This document shows positions 37,515 to 47,809 of a stretch of 64,000 nucleotides of DNA, piece after piece; within the stretch, counting starts at the first letter, position 1; each line of letters opens with the position of its first letter. The notes below the pieces were generated by a model. It was not told the DNA's origin. It was given only the letters and a program-made list of their open reading frames with translations, and did not search any database. The translations under genes were made by a program, and so were the position numbers. The DNA is from Sinosporangium album. GTDB taxonomy: Bacteria > Actinomycetota > Actinomycetes > Streptosporangiales > Streptosporangiaceae. Where the stretch lies: contig NZ_FNCN01000006.1 of NCBI RefSeq assembly GCF_900100605.1, positions 150,476 through 214,475 of the forward strand, read 5' to 3'.

Positions 37515-38396
37515 TCACACGATCGGCGGGCGGCCGAGTTTGGCCATGCGCCAGGCGGTGGCCCAGGACATGGGGCGGCGTTCGCCGGCGGGTTCGCGGA
37601 GTCCTTCGCCGAAGCCGCGGAACCAGGCTTTGAGGGACGAGGGGGAGCGCTCACGCAGCAGCGTGAGGGCGATCCAGTCGAGGAGGTAGACGGCGGCGAG
37701 GGGCCAGGGGAGGTTGCGGCGGGCGAGCCAGACGCGGTTGCGGGCGTTGAGCCGGAAGAACTGCGCGTGGCGGGTAGGCGGCACCTGGGGGTGGTACATG
37801 ACGGTTTGGGCGTCGTATTCGATGCGGTAGCCCTCGCCGAGGAGCCGCCAGGCGAGGTCGGTCTCCTCGTGGGCGTAGAAGAAGTTCTCCGGTTGGCCGC
37901 CGACCTGGAGGTAGGCGGAGCGCCGGATGGCGCACGCGCCACCGAGGAAGGTGGTGACGGGTGAGGAGCGTTCGGGGTTGCCGGCGCGGAGGCGGGGCAC
38001 GTGGCGGCGTTGGCCGTTGCCGCCGTCGGGGTCCATGACGCGGAAGGAGATGACGGCGAGGTCGGGCTCTTTGGCGAACCGGTCGCGCACGTGGGCGGCG
38101 ACCCTGGGGCTGGCATACCACCCGTCGTCATCGAGGAACAGGACGATGTCGCCGGAGCATTCCTCGACACCGCGGTTGCGCCCGGCAGGGATGCCGGTGT
38201 TGTGCTGGAGCCGCACGATCTTGATGGTGGCGGCGCTCCCGATGCCCGGCGAGGCGTTGAGTTCGGGAACGTCGGCACCGTTGCCGACGATGACCACTTC
38301 GACGTCGCCGTCGATCTGGTCGAGGACGGAGGCGACCGCCCGGTCCAGCTCGGCGACCCGGTTGCCCATGGTGAGGATGACGCACGAGATCTTCAA
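37515..38396 (-). CDS. GT2-family glycosyltransferase
   Basis: 293 residues. The GT-A core begins ISCVILTMGNRVAELDRAV, with RNRGVEECSGDIVLFLDDDG (DXD site) and the acceptor-side HEETDLAWRLLGEGY. A weakly hydrophobic segment near residue 235 may touch the membrane. Start codon is TTG. It resembles rhamnosyl- or galactosyl-transferases of wall polysaccharide clusters. It lies downstream of the CDP-alcohol phosphatidyltransferase group, separated by a terminator hairpin, so it may have its own promoter in the 178-base gap. Confidence 0.86.
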   Translation of the reverse strand: MKISCVILTMGNRVAELDRAVASVLDQIDGDVEVVIVGNGADVPELNASPGIGSAATIKIVRLQHNTGIPAGRNRGVEECSGDIVLFLDDDGWYASPRVAAHVRDRFAKEPDLAVISFRVMDPDGGNGQRRHVPRLRAGNPERSSPVTTFLGGACAIRRSAYLQVGGQPENFFYAHEETDLAWRLLGEGYRIEYDAQTVMYHPQVPPTRHAQFFRLNARNRVWLARRNLPWPLAAVYLLDWIALTLLRERSPSSLKAWFRGFGEGLREPAGERRPMSWATAWRMAKLGRPPIV

Positions 38397-38504
38397 CGTG
38401 TCATCGTCCTGACGCGTCGAAAGGACCTGCGAAGCATTCTTCCATGATCACCAAGTCTGCTTGATGTGGCAATTCCGGGATGGATTTTCTTGCCGATTAG
38501 CGTA

Positions 38505-38567
38505 TCGGAACCCGCAGCCGCCCCCCGCCAAACCGGCTGTTCGCCGGAGGGCGGCCGCGGGTTCCGA
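38505..38567 (-). terminator. Terminator of the CDP-alcohol operon
   Basis: A 19-bp stem with one A-C mismatch (outer arm TCGGAACCCGC pairing with GCGGGTTCCGA) and a 25-base loop. It begins eight bases after the stop of the CDP-alcohol phosphatidyltransferase gene in the direction of transcription. Confidence 0.8.
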
Positions 38568-38574
38568 GGAATTC

Positions 38575-39342
38575 TCACTTGAGCCGCCGCGACGCCAGAA
38601 TGCTCACGAGGTGCAGAATGAGCTGGAGTCCCGCGATGACGGCGCAGGCCACGGTGAGCAGCCGGGTGGCGGCGAGGCTTCCCGTCGCGAGGTCCCAGAG
38701 GGCGGCGACCACCACGATGAGCGATAGCTCGACCGCCTGGATGACGCGGTGGAACCGGAACGCGGCGGCGATCTTGCGGGCGGTCCCCAGCCCTCGGGAC
38801 TGGAACTGCTCGGCCGACGTCTCGGTGGCCGCGATCAGCCCGGACCGGGCTCGGGCCACGTCGACGAGGTCGGTCTCGGCCTTGATGAGGATCGCGCCGA
38901 GGGCCGCGGCGAAGCCGAGCACGGTGTACCAGTCGGGCAGGGTCTCCGACGCGCGGAAGCCGAGCCCGATCAGCAGGGCCGCCTCCGCGAAGTAGTGGCC
39001 GACCCGGTCGAGGTAGACGCCGGTGATGGAGGTGCGCCCGGTCCACCTGGCGAGCTCGCCGTCGGAGCAGTCGAGCAGGAGGTAGACCTGGATGAGCAGC
39101 GCCGCCCCGAGCGCCGCCCAGAGGCCGGGCAGGGCCAGCACAACCCCGGCCAGCAGGCCGGACACGATCATCAGGCCGGTGGCCTGGTTGGGCGTGATCG
39201 GCGTACGGGCCAGCGCCCATGTGACGTAGATGGACAGTTTGCGCATGTAGAGCAGGCCGGCCCAGTGTTCGCCGCTGCGGCGGTCCATCGTCGTCTGCGG
39301 CTGGGCGACCGCGCGAATCTCAGCGACCGACGGCGCGGACAT
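38575..39342 (-). CDS. CDP-alcohol phosphatidyltransferase, variant active site
   Basis: 255 residues, integral membrane. The family motif DGx2ARx8Gx3Dx3D reads DGELAR, then G-VYL-D-RVG-H: the last Asp, the proposed catalytic base, is His. About six TM helices are visible. Such enzymes transfer a phosphate-alcohol group from a CDP-linked donor to an alcohol. The ATG start (MSAPSVAEIR) lies inside the end of the upstream dehydrogenase gene, a 23-base overlap, showing tight coupling. It probably uses the CDP-linked product of the nucleotidyltransferase in the same operon. Substrates unknown. Confidence 0.85.
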   Translation of the reverse strand: MSAPSVAEIRAVAQPQTTMDRRSGEHWAGLLYMRKLSIYVTWALARTPITPNQATGLMIVSGLLAGVVLALPGLWAALGAALLIQVYLLLDCSDGELARWTGRTSITGVYLDRVGHYFAEAALLIGLGFRASETLPDWYTVLGFAAALGAILIKAETDLVDVARARSGLIAATETSAEQFQSRGLGTARKIAAAFRFHRVIQAVELSLIVVVAALWDLATGSLAATRLLTVACAVIAGLQLILHLVSILASRRLK

Positions 39343-40378
39343 AGTCCTCAACCCGATCACGCACCTCGGACTCCGAAAGGCGCAGGTGTTCAAGGATGGT
39401 GTAGCGGCCGGGCCTGGTCGCCGGGGCGTGCATGACGGCGGTGGTGAACTGCTCGGCCGAAAGGCCCACGTCGCGCGGCGTGACCGGGAGGGAGTGGCCG
39501 CGCAGGCAGTCGACCACCTGGGTGAAGCGCTGCTCGTCCCGCCGGAGGAAGAAGCAGAAGGCCGCGCCGATGCCGGCGAGTTCGCCATGGTTGGAAGTGC
39601 CTGGATATAGCTGATCCACGGCATGAAGGATCTCATGGTCGCCACCGCTGGTGGGACGTGAAGATCCCGCGACGACCATGGCCACGCCGGAGAGGATGAG
39701 CGACTCGGCCAGCACGGTCAGGAACGCGTCGGACTCGATCGAGTCGCCGCGTCCGATGACCGCCTCCGCGGCGGTGCGGGCCATCGAGCAGGCCAGCCCG
39801 TCGATGGGTTCTCCGCGTTCGGCCGCACCCAGGTGCCAGTCCTCGATGGCCGACAGGTTGCTCACCACGTCGCCGACGCCGGACCGGACCAGGGCCGGGG
39901 GGGCGTCGTGGACGAAGTCGAGATCGACCATGATCGCCAGGGGCATGGGCACGCCGAACGACCCTTTGCCGCCCTCGTGGACGAGCGAGGCCACCGGCGA
40001 GCAGATGCCGTCGTGGGACAGGTTGGTGGCGACGGCGACCATGGGGATGCCCGCGAGCGACGCCGCGTATTTGGTCGCGTCGATGGTCTTGCCGCCGCCG
40101 ATGCCGACGACGGCCTCGTAGGCGCCTTTGCGCAGGTCGGCCCCGAGCGAGACGGCGGCGTCCACGGACCCGTCGGGGACGCGGAACACCTGGGCCTCGC
40201 CGAGGGAGGGCGCGATCACCTTGGCAATGTGATCGCCCTGCCCGGCGCCGACCGCCACGGCCACCCTGCCCGAGGTGGCGACTCTGCTGTCGGCGAGCAG
40301 CGAGCCGAGTTGCGCGACCGCGCCCCTTCTGACCTCCATCATCAGAGGCGCGGGGAGCATCCTCGCTAGAATCGGCAC
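39320..40378 (-). CDS. sn-glycerol-1-phosphate dehydrogenase-like enzyme (iron/zinc ADH superfamily)
   Basis: 352 residues from GTG at 40378, preceded by AAGGAGGTCGT. The cofactor loop is VGIGGGKTIDATKYAA, followed by VATNLSHDGICSPVASL, the segment typical of the EgsA/AraM group. Metal ligands are expected in GVGDVVSNLSAIEDWH and LHAVDQLYPGTSNHGELAGIG. The group reduces dihydroxyacetone phosphate to sn-glycerol-1-phosphate with NAD(P)H. It is flanked by a nucleotidyltransferase and a CDP-alcohol phosphatidyltransferase, which could activate and transfer its product. Another polyol phosphate is possible. Confidence 0.85.
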   Translation of the reverse strand: MPILARMLPAPLMMEVRRGAVAQLGSLLADSRVATSGRVAVAVGAGQGDHIAKVIAPSLGEAQVFRVPDGSVDAAVSLGADLRKGAYEAVVGIGGGKTIDATKYAASLAGIPMVAVATNLSHDGICSPVASLVHEGGKGSFGVPMPLAIMVDLDFVHDAPPALVRSGVGDVVSNLSAIEDWHLGAAERGEPIDGLACSMARTAAEAVIGRGDSIESDAFLTVLAESLILSGVAMVVAGSSRPTSGGDHEILHAVDQLYPGTSNHGELAGIGAAFCFFLRRDEQRFTQVVDCLRGHSLPVTPRDVGLSAEQFTTAVMHAPATRPGRYTILEHLRLSESEVRDRVEDYVRAVGR

Positions 40379-40433
40379 ACGACCTCCTTCACCGGCATGT
40401 TCACCGGTCCGGTGACTCCGCCGACCAGTAGCG

Positions 40434-41168
40434 CTAGTAGCGGCACGCGATCTCCCTGGCCTTGGCGAGGTCGTCGTGGTTGTCGACCTCGACCCAGTCG
40501 ACCCTGCCGATGGGCGCGATCGAGATCTTCTCTCCCCGGGCCACCATCTCGGCGTAACCGTCCTCGTAGTAGAGCTGCGGGTCACGCTCGAACGTGGCCT
40601 TCAGCGCGTCCGCGAGCCGCTCGGCGGCGCCTGGTCTGATCAGGGTCGCACCTATGTATTCCCCGGCGGCCTCCGCGGGGTTCATGAGCTTGGTGATGCG
40701 GGCGAGGTCTCCCTCGGGGGTGAGGGTGACCTTCATCTCCTCGTCGGCCAGCACCTTGACGTTGTCGACGGCGAGCAGCACGTCGGAGGTCACCGGGGCG
40801 GACAGGAGGGTCTCCTCGACCGACACGGGGTGCACGGTGTCGCCGTTGACGAGGAGCGCGCCCTCACCGAAGTGGTCACGCGCGCACCACAGCGAGTAGG
40901 CGTTGTTCCACTCCTCGGCCTTGTCGTTGTGCACCAGGGTGAGTTTGACGCCGTGGCGGCGCTCCAGCGCCTCTTTGCGTTCGTGTACGGCTTCCGCCGC
41001 GTAGCCGACGATCACCACCACGTCCCGCAGATCGACCGCCGCGAGGTTGCGCAGCGAGATGTCCATGATCGTGGTATCGCCGTCGACCGGCACGAGCGCT
41101 TTCGGCAACGTGTCGGTGTAGGGCCGCAGGCGTCGTCCGGCACCGGCGGCCAGCACCATTCCCAGCAA
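40434..41168 (-). CDS. Nucleotidyltransferase (phosphocholine/polyol-phosphate cytidylyltransferase-like)
   Basis: About 244 residues. The N-terminal signature MVLAAGAGRRLRPYTDTLPK and LLVNGDTVHP mark a nucleotidyltransferase of the LicC/GlmU-like type, without a beta-helix. The TTG at 41168 is favoured by GAGGAG six bases upstream; ATG at 41159 is the alternative. It starts the three-gene operon with the glycerol-1-phosphate-dehydrogenase-like and CDP-alcohol phosphatidyltransferase genes, so it likely makes the CDP-activated (or other NDP) head group. The nucleotide is inferred from its partners, not seen. Confidence 0.82.
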   Translation of the reverse strand: MLGMVLAAGAGRRLRPYTDTLPKALVPVDGDTTIMDISLRNLAAVDLRDVVVIVGYAAEAVHERKEALERRHGVKLTLVHNDKAEEWNNAYSLWCARDHFGEGALLVNGDTVHPVSVEETLLSAPVTSDVLLAVDNVKVLADEEMKVTLTPEGDLARITKLMNPAEAAGEYIGATLIRPGAAERLADALKATFERDPQLYYEDGYAEMVARGEKISIAPIGRVDWVEVDNHDDLAKAREIACRY

Positions 41169-41299
41169 GGTGCACTCCTCATCCGAGTGATGTTCAGGCC
41201 CCAAAGGTTAGTTGTCTTTGAGTGCAGATCGTGTAATGCACTCTCCGTCAACCCGTGCCGTCGCAGAACGTCAAGACCCAAAAAACAATGCGAAGTGCC

Positions 41300-41919
41300 C
41301 TAATCGTGCGCCCCCAGATCGGCCGCGTCCACACCCGTTCTGGGTGCCGCGAGCCAGCACGTGGTGCTTTCCCAGGCGAACAGCCCCCACAGGTATACCG
41401 CCAGCAGCACGAACACCGCCGTCACCCACCCGGCGAGGGCGCCGAGGGAGACCAGCAGCATGCGCCCCTCCCACCCAAGGCCGAACGTGGCGAGCCAGGA
41501 CGGCGGGTACACGTGCTGCCGAACCCGATAGACGATGTCGTAGTGGTGGAAGGCCATCGCGCCGAGCAGCAGCAGGATCAGAATCGGCGGCACATCGTGG
41601 GCGAAGCCGACGGAGGCGATGAAGCCGTACTCGGTGAGGCGGAGGATCGGCGGCACGAGCCAGTCGAGCCTGCCGTCGTGCCGGTGGGAGCTGCCCGGTC
41701 CGGCGAGCAGGAGCGCGACCGCCGGCGCGAAGACCGCGAGGCCGTCGCTGCCCGCCACGCCGACGGCGAGCAGGATGCCGGTCACGAAGGCCCCGGCGAG
41801 CGCCGGCGGCAGCGGCGGCAGTTGCCCGGCCACCAGGGTGCCCATGGCCTGGGACAGCGCCCCGTCGTCGCGGTAGGCCACCACGGAGCTGCGCGGCACC
41901 GGAGTCATGTGCACGGAGA

Positions 41920-41923
<4 letters not shown>
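41300..41923 (-). CDS. DUF5941-like integral membrane protein
   Basis: 207 residues with about five hydrophobic helices. It resembles the DUF5941 region that in other actinomycetes is found joined to a CDP-alcohol phosphatidyltransferase. Here it is a separate gene whose ATG overlaps the phosphatidyltransferase stop by four bases (ATGA). A conserved-looking YGFIASVGFAHDVPP and HHYDIVYRVRQ lie in the loops. It is probably a partner subunit of the upstream enzyme; its own activity is unknown. Confidence 0.75.
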
Positions 41924-43386
<1,463 letters not shown>

Positions 43387-43549
43387 GTCGCTCTATCTCC
43401 TTGGACTCGGGCGGGATCGCCGTCCGGACTGGGGAGCTGTGCGCACCCAGCGTAGCGATATGTTGACCCGATATCACGGGTGTGCGGTGACGTTTCACGC
43501 GCGATCGGGTAGTTCATGCGACACAACCATCGATCTCTGAGGATTCACC
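43387..43549. promoter_or_regulatory. Divergent promoter region of the CDP-alcohol block
   Basis: 163 bases between two divergently transcribed genes, both linked to CDP-alcohol chemistry. The central part is less GC-rich (around 43,455-43,540). Promoters for both directions are expected; I cannot define -10/-35 elements with confidence. Confidence 0.5.
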
Positions 43550-45037
43550 TTGGCCGTAGCTGAACCGCGTCTGCGCACCGTCGGAGTGATCCTGGCCGGT
43601 GGAGTGGGACAACGGGTGGGATCGAGCACCCCCAAACAGCTCATCGAAATTGCCGGTCGCCCTATCTTGGAACACACACTCGCACTTTTCGATGCGGCTC
43701 CCGAGATCGACGAAATCGTTGTGCTGATGGCTCCGGGTTTCACCGGGGACGTCGAAGCTCTGGTAGAGCGGGGCGGTTACCGCAAGGTGCGCCGGGTCGT
43801 CGAGGGCGGCGCCAGCCGTACGGAGTCGACGTGGCGGGCGCTGCAGGCGCTCGGGCCGCAGGAGTGCGACGTGCTGCTGCACGACGCCGTGCGTCCCCTG
43901 CTCGAACCCCGCATCATCACCGAGTGTGTCGAGGCGTTGAAGACCTACTCCGCGGTGGACGTCGCGATCCCGAGTTCCGACACGATCCTGGTGGCCGAGC
44001 CGGGGCCGCGGGGCGAGCTCATCAAGGACGTCCCCGAGCGTTCACGTCTGCGCCGGGTGCAGACACCGCAGTGTTTCCGGCTCTCCGTCATCCGTGAAGC
44101 GTATGAGCGGGCCTTCGCCGATCCCGACTTCGACAAACGGCCGCCGACCGACGACTGCGGCGTGGTGCTGCGCTACCTCCCCGATGTGCCGATCTACATC
44201 GTGCCGGGCAGCGAGCACAACATGAAGGTGACCCATCCGGTCGACATCCACATCGCCGAGAAGCTGTTCGAGCTCTTCCCCGTCCGGGCTCCGCGCCCCT
44301 CCTCGCAGGCCGTACGGGATGCCCTCGCGGGCAGGACCATCGTGGTGTTCGGCGACGGCCGCGGGGTGGACGCGCGGATCGCGGACCTCGCGCGGGGATA
44401 CGGCGCGGAGGTGTTCGCGTTCTCCCGCGGCCGGGACGACTCGCACGGCCGTGACTCCCCCGGTGACCCCCACGGTGCCCCCCACGGCCTGTACGGCGTG
44501 CGCGTGGAGGACCCGCGGGCGGTCGCGGACGCGCTGGCGCACGCGGCCAAGGAGACAGGTCGGATCGACTGCGTGGTCAACGCCGCGGCCGTGCCGTACA
44601 GGGGCAGCCTGGCCGAGGCGTCCGACGCGACGGTCGCCGAGACGCTGGGCGTCAACATGCTGGGCCCCGTCAACGTCGCGAAGGCCGCGTTCCCGCACTT
44701 GAAGGAGACCCGGGGGCATCTGCTGCTCTGCGCCGCCGCTCCGCACGCGCGGGGGCGGGCGGAGCAGAGCCTCCAAGCGTCGTCCATGGCCGCGGTGGTG
44801 CGCCTCACGCAGGCGCTCGCCGACGAATGGGCCGAGTACGGCGTGCGCGTCAACTGCGTCGACGTCGAAGGCGGGGGCGCTTCGCCGCTTGGGCGTCCGT
44901 CCGGCGCCCCGGCGCCGGGCGACGTGGCGCGCACCTCCCTGGAGGTGCTCGCCACGCGCCTCACCGGCCAGGTCGTCGCCGGAGCGAGCGTCGACGGGGC
45001 GGACGTCGACGGGGCGGACGTCGACGGGGCCGGCTGA
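43550..45037 (+). CDS. IspD-like cytidylyltransferase fused to an SDR domain (Bcs1-like)
   Basis: 495 residues from TTG, with GAGG seven bases upstream. Residues 1-240 are an IspD/TarI-type cytidylyltransferase: VILAGGVGQRVGSSTPKQL, LLHDAVRPL, QTPQCFR and PTDDCGVV are all intact. Residues 255-480 form an SDR Rossmann domain (VVFGDGRGVDARIADLA and VNAAAVPYRGSLAEA). The whole layout matches Bcs1/TarIJ-type CDP-ribitol synthases. However, the SDR catalytic Tyr-x3-Lys is not present: the segment reads LQASSMAAVVRL, so the reductase half may be inactive or altered. The C-terminus carries three VDGAD repeats. Confidence 0.85.
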   Translation: MAVAEPRLRTVGVILAGGVGQRVGSSTPKQLIEIAGRPILEHTLALFDAAPEIDEIVVLMAPGFTGDVEALVERGGYRKVRRVVEGGASRTESTWRALQALGPQECDVLLHDAVRPLLEPRIITECVEALKTYSAVDVAIPSSDTILVAEPGPRGELIKDVPERSRLRRVQTPQCFRLSVIREAYERAFADPDFDKRPPTDDCGVVLRYLPDVPIYIVPGSEHNMKVTHPVDIHIAEKLFELFPVRAPRPSSQAVRDALAGRTIVVFGDGRGVDARIADLARGYGAEVFAFSRGRDDSHGRDSPGDPHGAPHGLYGVRVEDPRAVADALAHAAKETGRIDCVVNAAAVPYRGSLAEASDATVAETLGVNMLGPVNVAKAAFPHLKETRGHLLLCAAAPHARGRAEQSLQASSMAAVVRLTQALADEWAEYGVRVNCVDVEGGGASPLGRPSGAPAPGDVARTSLEVLATRLTGQVVAGASVDGADVDGADVDGAG

Positions 45038-45062
45038 GGCCGGGGCGTCAGCGGGGCCGACG

Positions 45063-46094
45063 TCAGCGTGGTCGGCTGAGGCGGGGCGGGCTGGTCAGGA
45101 AGCCCCAGCCCCACGACATGTGCATGGTCATGTAGACGACGGGCAGGCGCGCCAGCGCGCCCGTGGGAAGGCCGCGCCCGGTCAGCACCGTTCCGGCGAG
45201 CACAGCGGCGACATAACCGCCCGGCAGCAGCGCGGCGGGCCAGAAGAGAGGCGTGGCGGCAAGGCCGAGAAGGATGGCGAGCACCGCGAGCGGCGGCGCG
45301 AGATAGCGCAGGTTGATCGTGCCCTCGTGGGTGCGGGCCACGACGCGCCGCCACCGTCCGTAGTGGAAGTATTGCTTGGCCAGCGCCTTGACGCTCGGCC
45401 GCGGCCGGTAGGTCACGCGCATGCGCGGCTGGAACCACACCAGGCCGCCGGTCTGGCGGATGCGGTGGTTCATCTCCCAGTCCTGGGCCCGCTGGAAGTG
45501 CTCGTCGTAGCCCCCGACGCGGGCGAGCGCCTCACGGCGGAAGACGCCGAGGTAGACCGTGTCGGCCGGCCCCTCCTCGCCTCCGGTGTGGAAGCGGGCG
45601 TTGCCCACCCCGATCCTGCTCGTCATGGCCCTCGCCACCGCCTGCTCGAACGGCGTGACGCCCTCGGCCGCCATGATGCCGCCCACGTTGTCGGCGCCGG
45701 TGCGCTCCAGCGTCTCGACCGCCACCTGGAGGTAGTCCGGCGGAAGCATCGCGTGGCCGTCGACCCGGGCCACGATGGCGTTGCTGGAGGCCCGGATGGC
45801 GGCGTTGAGGGCGTTGGGTGTGCGGCCCGTCGGGTTGGGCACCACGACCACGCGCGGGTCGTCGGCCGCGATGGCGTCGGCGACCTCCTGGGTGCGGTCA
45901 TGGCTCGGCCCGATGGCCAGCACGACCTCCATCGGCCCGTCGTAACGTTGCGCGAGCACCTGGCGAACGGCCTCGCGCAGGTGGCGTTCCTCGTTGAGGA
46001 CCGGCATGACGACGGAGATCGGGGGCCAGACGCGCGTCTTGGCGGACGGGGTCGGCATGGGCGAGTCGGGGAACTGCTTCATGGCTCCGCTCAC
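45063..46094 (-). CDS. GT2-family membrane glycosyltransferase
   Basis: 343 residues. The GT2 core begins ISVVMPVLNEERHLREAV, with ARVDGHAMLPPDYL (DXD) and RAQDWEMNHRIRQTGG near the acceptor site. Two to three hydrophobic helices lie at the C-terminus. GTG at 46094 or ATG at 46082 may be the start. It converges on the IspD-SDR gene and is divergent from the LCP gene, which ties it to wall-polymer synthesis. The sugar and acceptor cannot be assigned. Confidence 0.86.
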   Translation of the reverse strand: MSGAMKQFPDSPMPTPSAKTRVWPPISVVMPVLNEERHLREAVRQVLAQRYDGPMEVVLAIGPSHDRTQEVADAIAADDPRVVVVPNPTGRTPNALNAAIRASSNAIVARVDGHAMLPPDYLQVAVETLERTGADNVGGIMAAEGVTPFEQAVARAMTSRIGVGNARFHTGGEEGPADTVYLGVFRREALARVGGYDEHFQRAQDWEMNHRIRQTGGLVWFQPRMRVTYRPRPSVKALAKQYFHYGRWRRVVARTHEGTINLRYLAPPLAVLAILLGLAATPLFWPAALLPGGYVAAVLAGTVLTGRGLPTGALARLPVVYMTMHMSWGWGFLTSPPRLSRPR

Positions 46095-46186
46095 GCTACT
46101 GTACGAGCGGGTGGGGATCGCAACCGAAAGACCTCGGCTCCCGCGGTCTCACAGGCCCACGAGTCTCAGGGTGAGGGGGGCACCGG

Positions 46187-47809
46187 ATGCGTGACTCGCA
46201 TGGCGGAGGGGGATCTCCGGCCTCCGAGGGGGCCTCGGGCGGGGCCGGCTCCTCACGCGACGGCGAGGAGCCTCTCCCGGAGTCGGGCGTCCAGGTCGGG
46301 GGCGACGGCTACGGCGGCGTGCGCCTGGGCGGGCAGCAGCCCCAAGGCATGCGCGCCCTGCGCAAGAGCGCACGCGCGCGACGGCGCAACCTGATCCTGG
46401 CGGGCGCGATGTCGAGCGTGGTCCTCGCCGGCTCCGCCGTGCTCTGGGCGCTGCCGAACTACGCGGCGAGCCAGATCGGCTCGGTGGACGCGGGCGTCGC
46501 GGGCTCGCAGAGCCAGGGCGCGATGAACATCCTGCTCGTCGGAGTCGACAAGCGCGACAACCTCACCCGCAAGCAGCAGAACCAGCTGAAGCTCGGCCGT
46601 GAATCCGGGCAGCGCACCGACACCATGATGGTGGTGCACCTGTCCGAGGACCACTCCAAGGTGACCGTCGTCAGCCTGCCCCGCGACACCTGGACCACCA
46701 TCCCCGGCAAGGGCGAGCACAAGATCAACGCCGCCTACCAGCTCGGCGGCGCCAACCTCGCCGTCGACACCGTGGAGAAGGCCACCGGGCTCACCATCAA
46801 CCACTACGTCGAGGTCAACGTGCTCGGCTTCATCGAGGTCGTCGACTCCCTCGGCGGCGTCTCCGTCTGCACGCCGGTCGCCATCAACGACCCGAAGACC
46901 GCGCTCGACCTCGCACCCGGCACCTACCAGCTCGACGGTGTCAAGGCCCTCGCCTTCGCCCGCACGCGGGCCACCGCGCGTTCCGACCTCGACCGCATCG
47001 ACCGGCAGCAGCAGTTCATGTCCGCTCTGCTCAAGCAGGCGCTCAGCGGCGACACCCTCACCAACCCCGCCAAGCTCGCCGGGTTCATCGACTCGACCCT
47101 GAAGACCTTGACGGTCGACCGCGAGCTGGCGGGCGACCTCGTCGGCCTCGCCGACCAGCTCCGGAGCATCTCCACCGACGACGTCTCCTTCGCCACGGTG
47201 CCGATCGCCGACAGCGACTACCGCAGCCCCACCGGCGAGTCCGCCGTGCTGTGGGACAAGCCCGCCGCCCGTGACCTGTTCCGGCGCATCAACGCCGACG
47301 AGCCGCTCGTCCCCGGCGCCACGCCCTCCGGCTCGGCGAGCCCGTCGGCCTCCGCCGGTCCGTCCTCCGGGCCGACCGCCTCGCCGTCGCCGACGCCTTC
47401 CCCGACCGCGCTGAACGTCCCGCCCGGCCGCATCACCCTGCGCGTCCTCAACGGCACGCCCATCTCCGGCCTCGGCGCACGCACCCGCACCGCCCTCGTG
47501 CAGGCGGGGTTCCTCATCCCCGACAAGGCCGGTGACACCCGCCGCGACCACACTCAGACCATCGTCCGGTACGGCCCGGGCCAGCTCGACGCCGCCCGCA
47601 CCGTCGCCGCCTCCCTCCCCGGCTCGGAACTCCGCGATGTCGACATCGACGGCATCGAGGTCATCATCGGCCGCGACCAGCCCGCCGTCGAGAAGGTCAG
47701 CGTGACCGGCCCGCCTCCCTCCAGCACCCCGTCGGCGGCGCCGGCCACCCCGACCCCCACCACGACGGCGACGGCCCGGACCGCCACGCAGAACATCTGC
47801 AAGCAATAA
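46187..47809 (+). CDS. LytR-CpsA-Psr (LCP) family ligase with LytR_C domain
   Basis: 540 residues. A Gly/Ser-rich cytoplasmic leader of about 70 residues and one TM helix precede the LCP domain. Its motifs are NILLVGVDKRDN, GQRTDTMMVVHL, VVSLPRDTWTTIP and RSDLDRIDRQQQF, with the conserved Arg/Asp residues present. A Pro/Ser/Thr linker leads to LytR_C (ITLRVLNGTPISGLGAR), and the C-terminus is Thr/Ala-rich. The ATG follows a GAGGGGGGC site. It would link a wall glycopolymer to peptidoglycan; location beside the CDP-alcohol genes suggests that their product is its cargo. Confidence 0.9.
   Translation: MRDSHGGGGSPASEGASGGAGSSRDGEEPLPESGVQVGGDGYGGVRLGGQQPQGMRALRKSARARRRNLILAGAMSSVVLAGSAVLWALPNYAASQIGSVDAGVAGSQSQGAMNILLVGVDKRDNLTRKQQNQLKLGRESGQRTDTMMVVHLSEDHSKVTVVSLPRDTWTTIPGKGEHKINAAYQLGGANLAVDTVEKATGLTINHYVEVNVLGFIEVVDSLGGVSVCTPVAINDPKTALDLAPGTYQLDGVKALAFARTRATARSDLDRIDRQQQFMSALLKQALSGDTLTNPAKLAGFIDSTLKTLTVDRELAGDLVGLADQLRSISTDDVSFATVPIADSDYRSPTGESAVLWDKPAARDLFRRINADEPLVPGATPSGSASPSASAGPSSGPTASPSPTPSPTALNVPPGRITLRVLNGTPISGLGARTRTALVQAGFLIPDKAGDTRRDHTQTIVRYGPGQLDAARTVAASLPGSELRDVDIDGIEVIIGRDQPAVEKVSVTGPPPSSTPSAAPATPTPTTTATARTATQNICKQ

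Noticed and set aside
44990-45060. Repeated GTCGACGGGGCGGAC units at the end of the IspD-SDR gene as a possible regulatory array
   Set aside because: They are in-frame codons for VDGAD at the protein end; similar sequence after the stop is weak.
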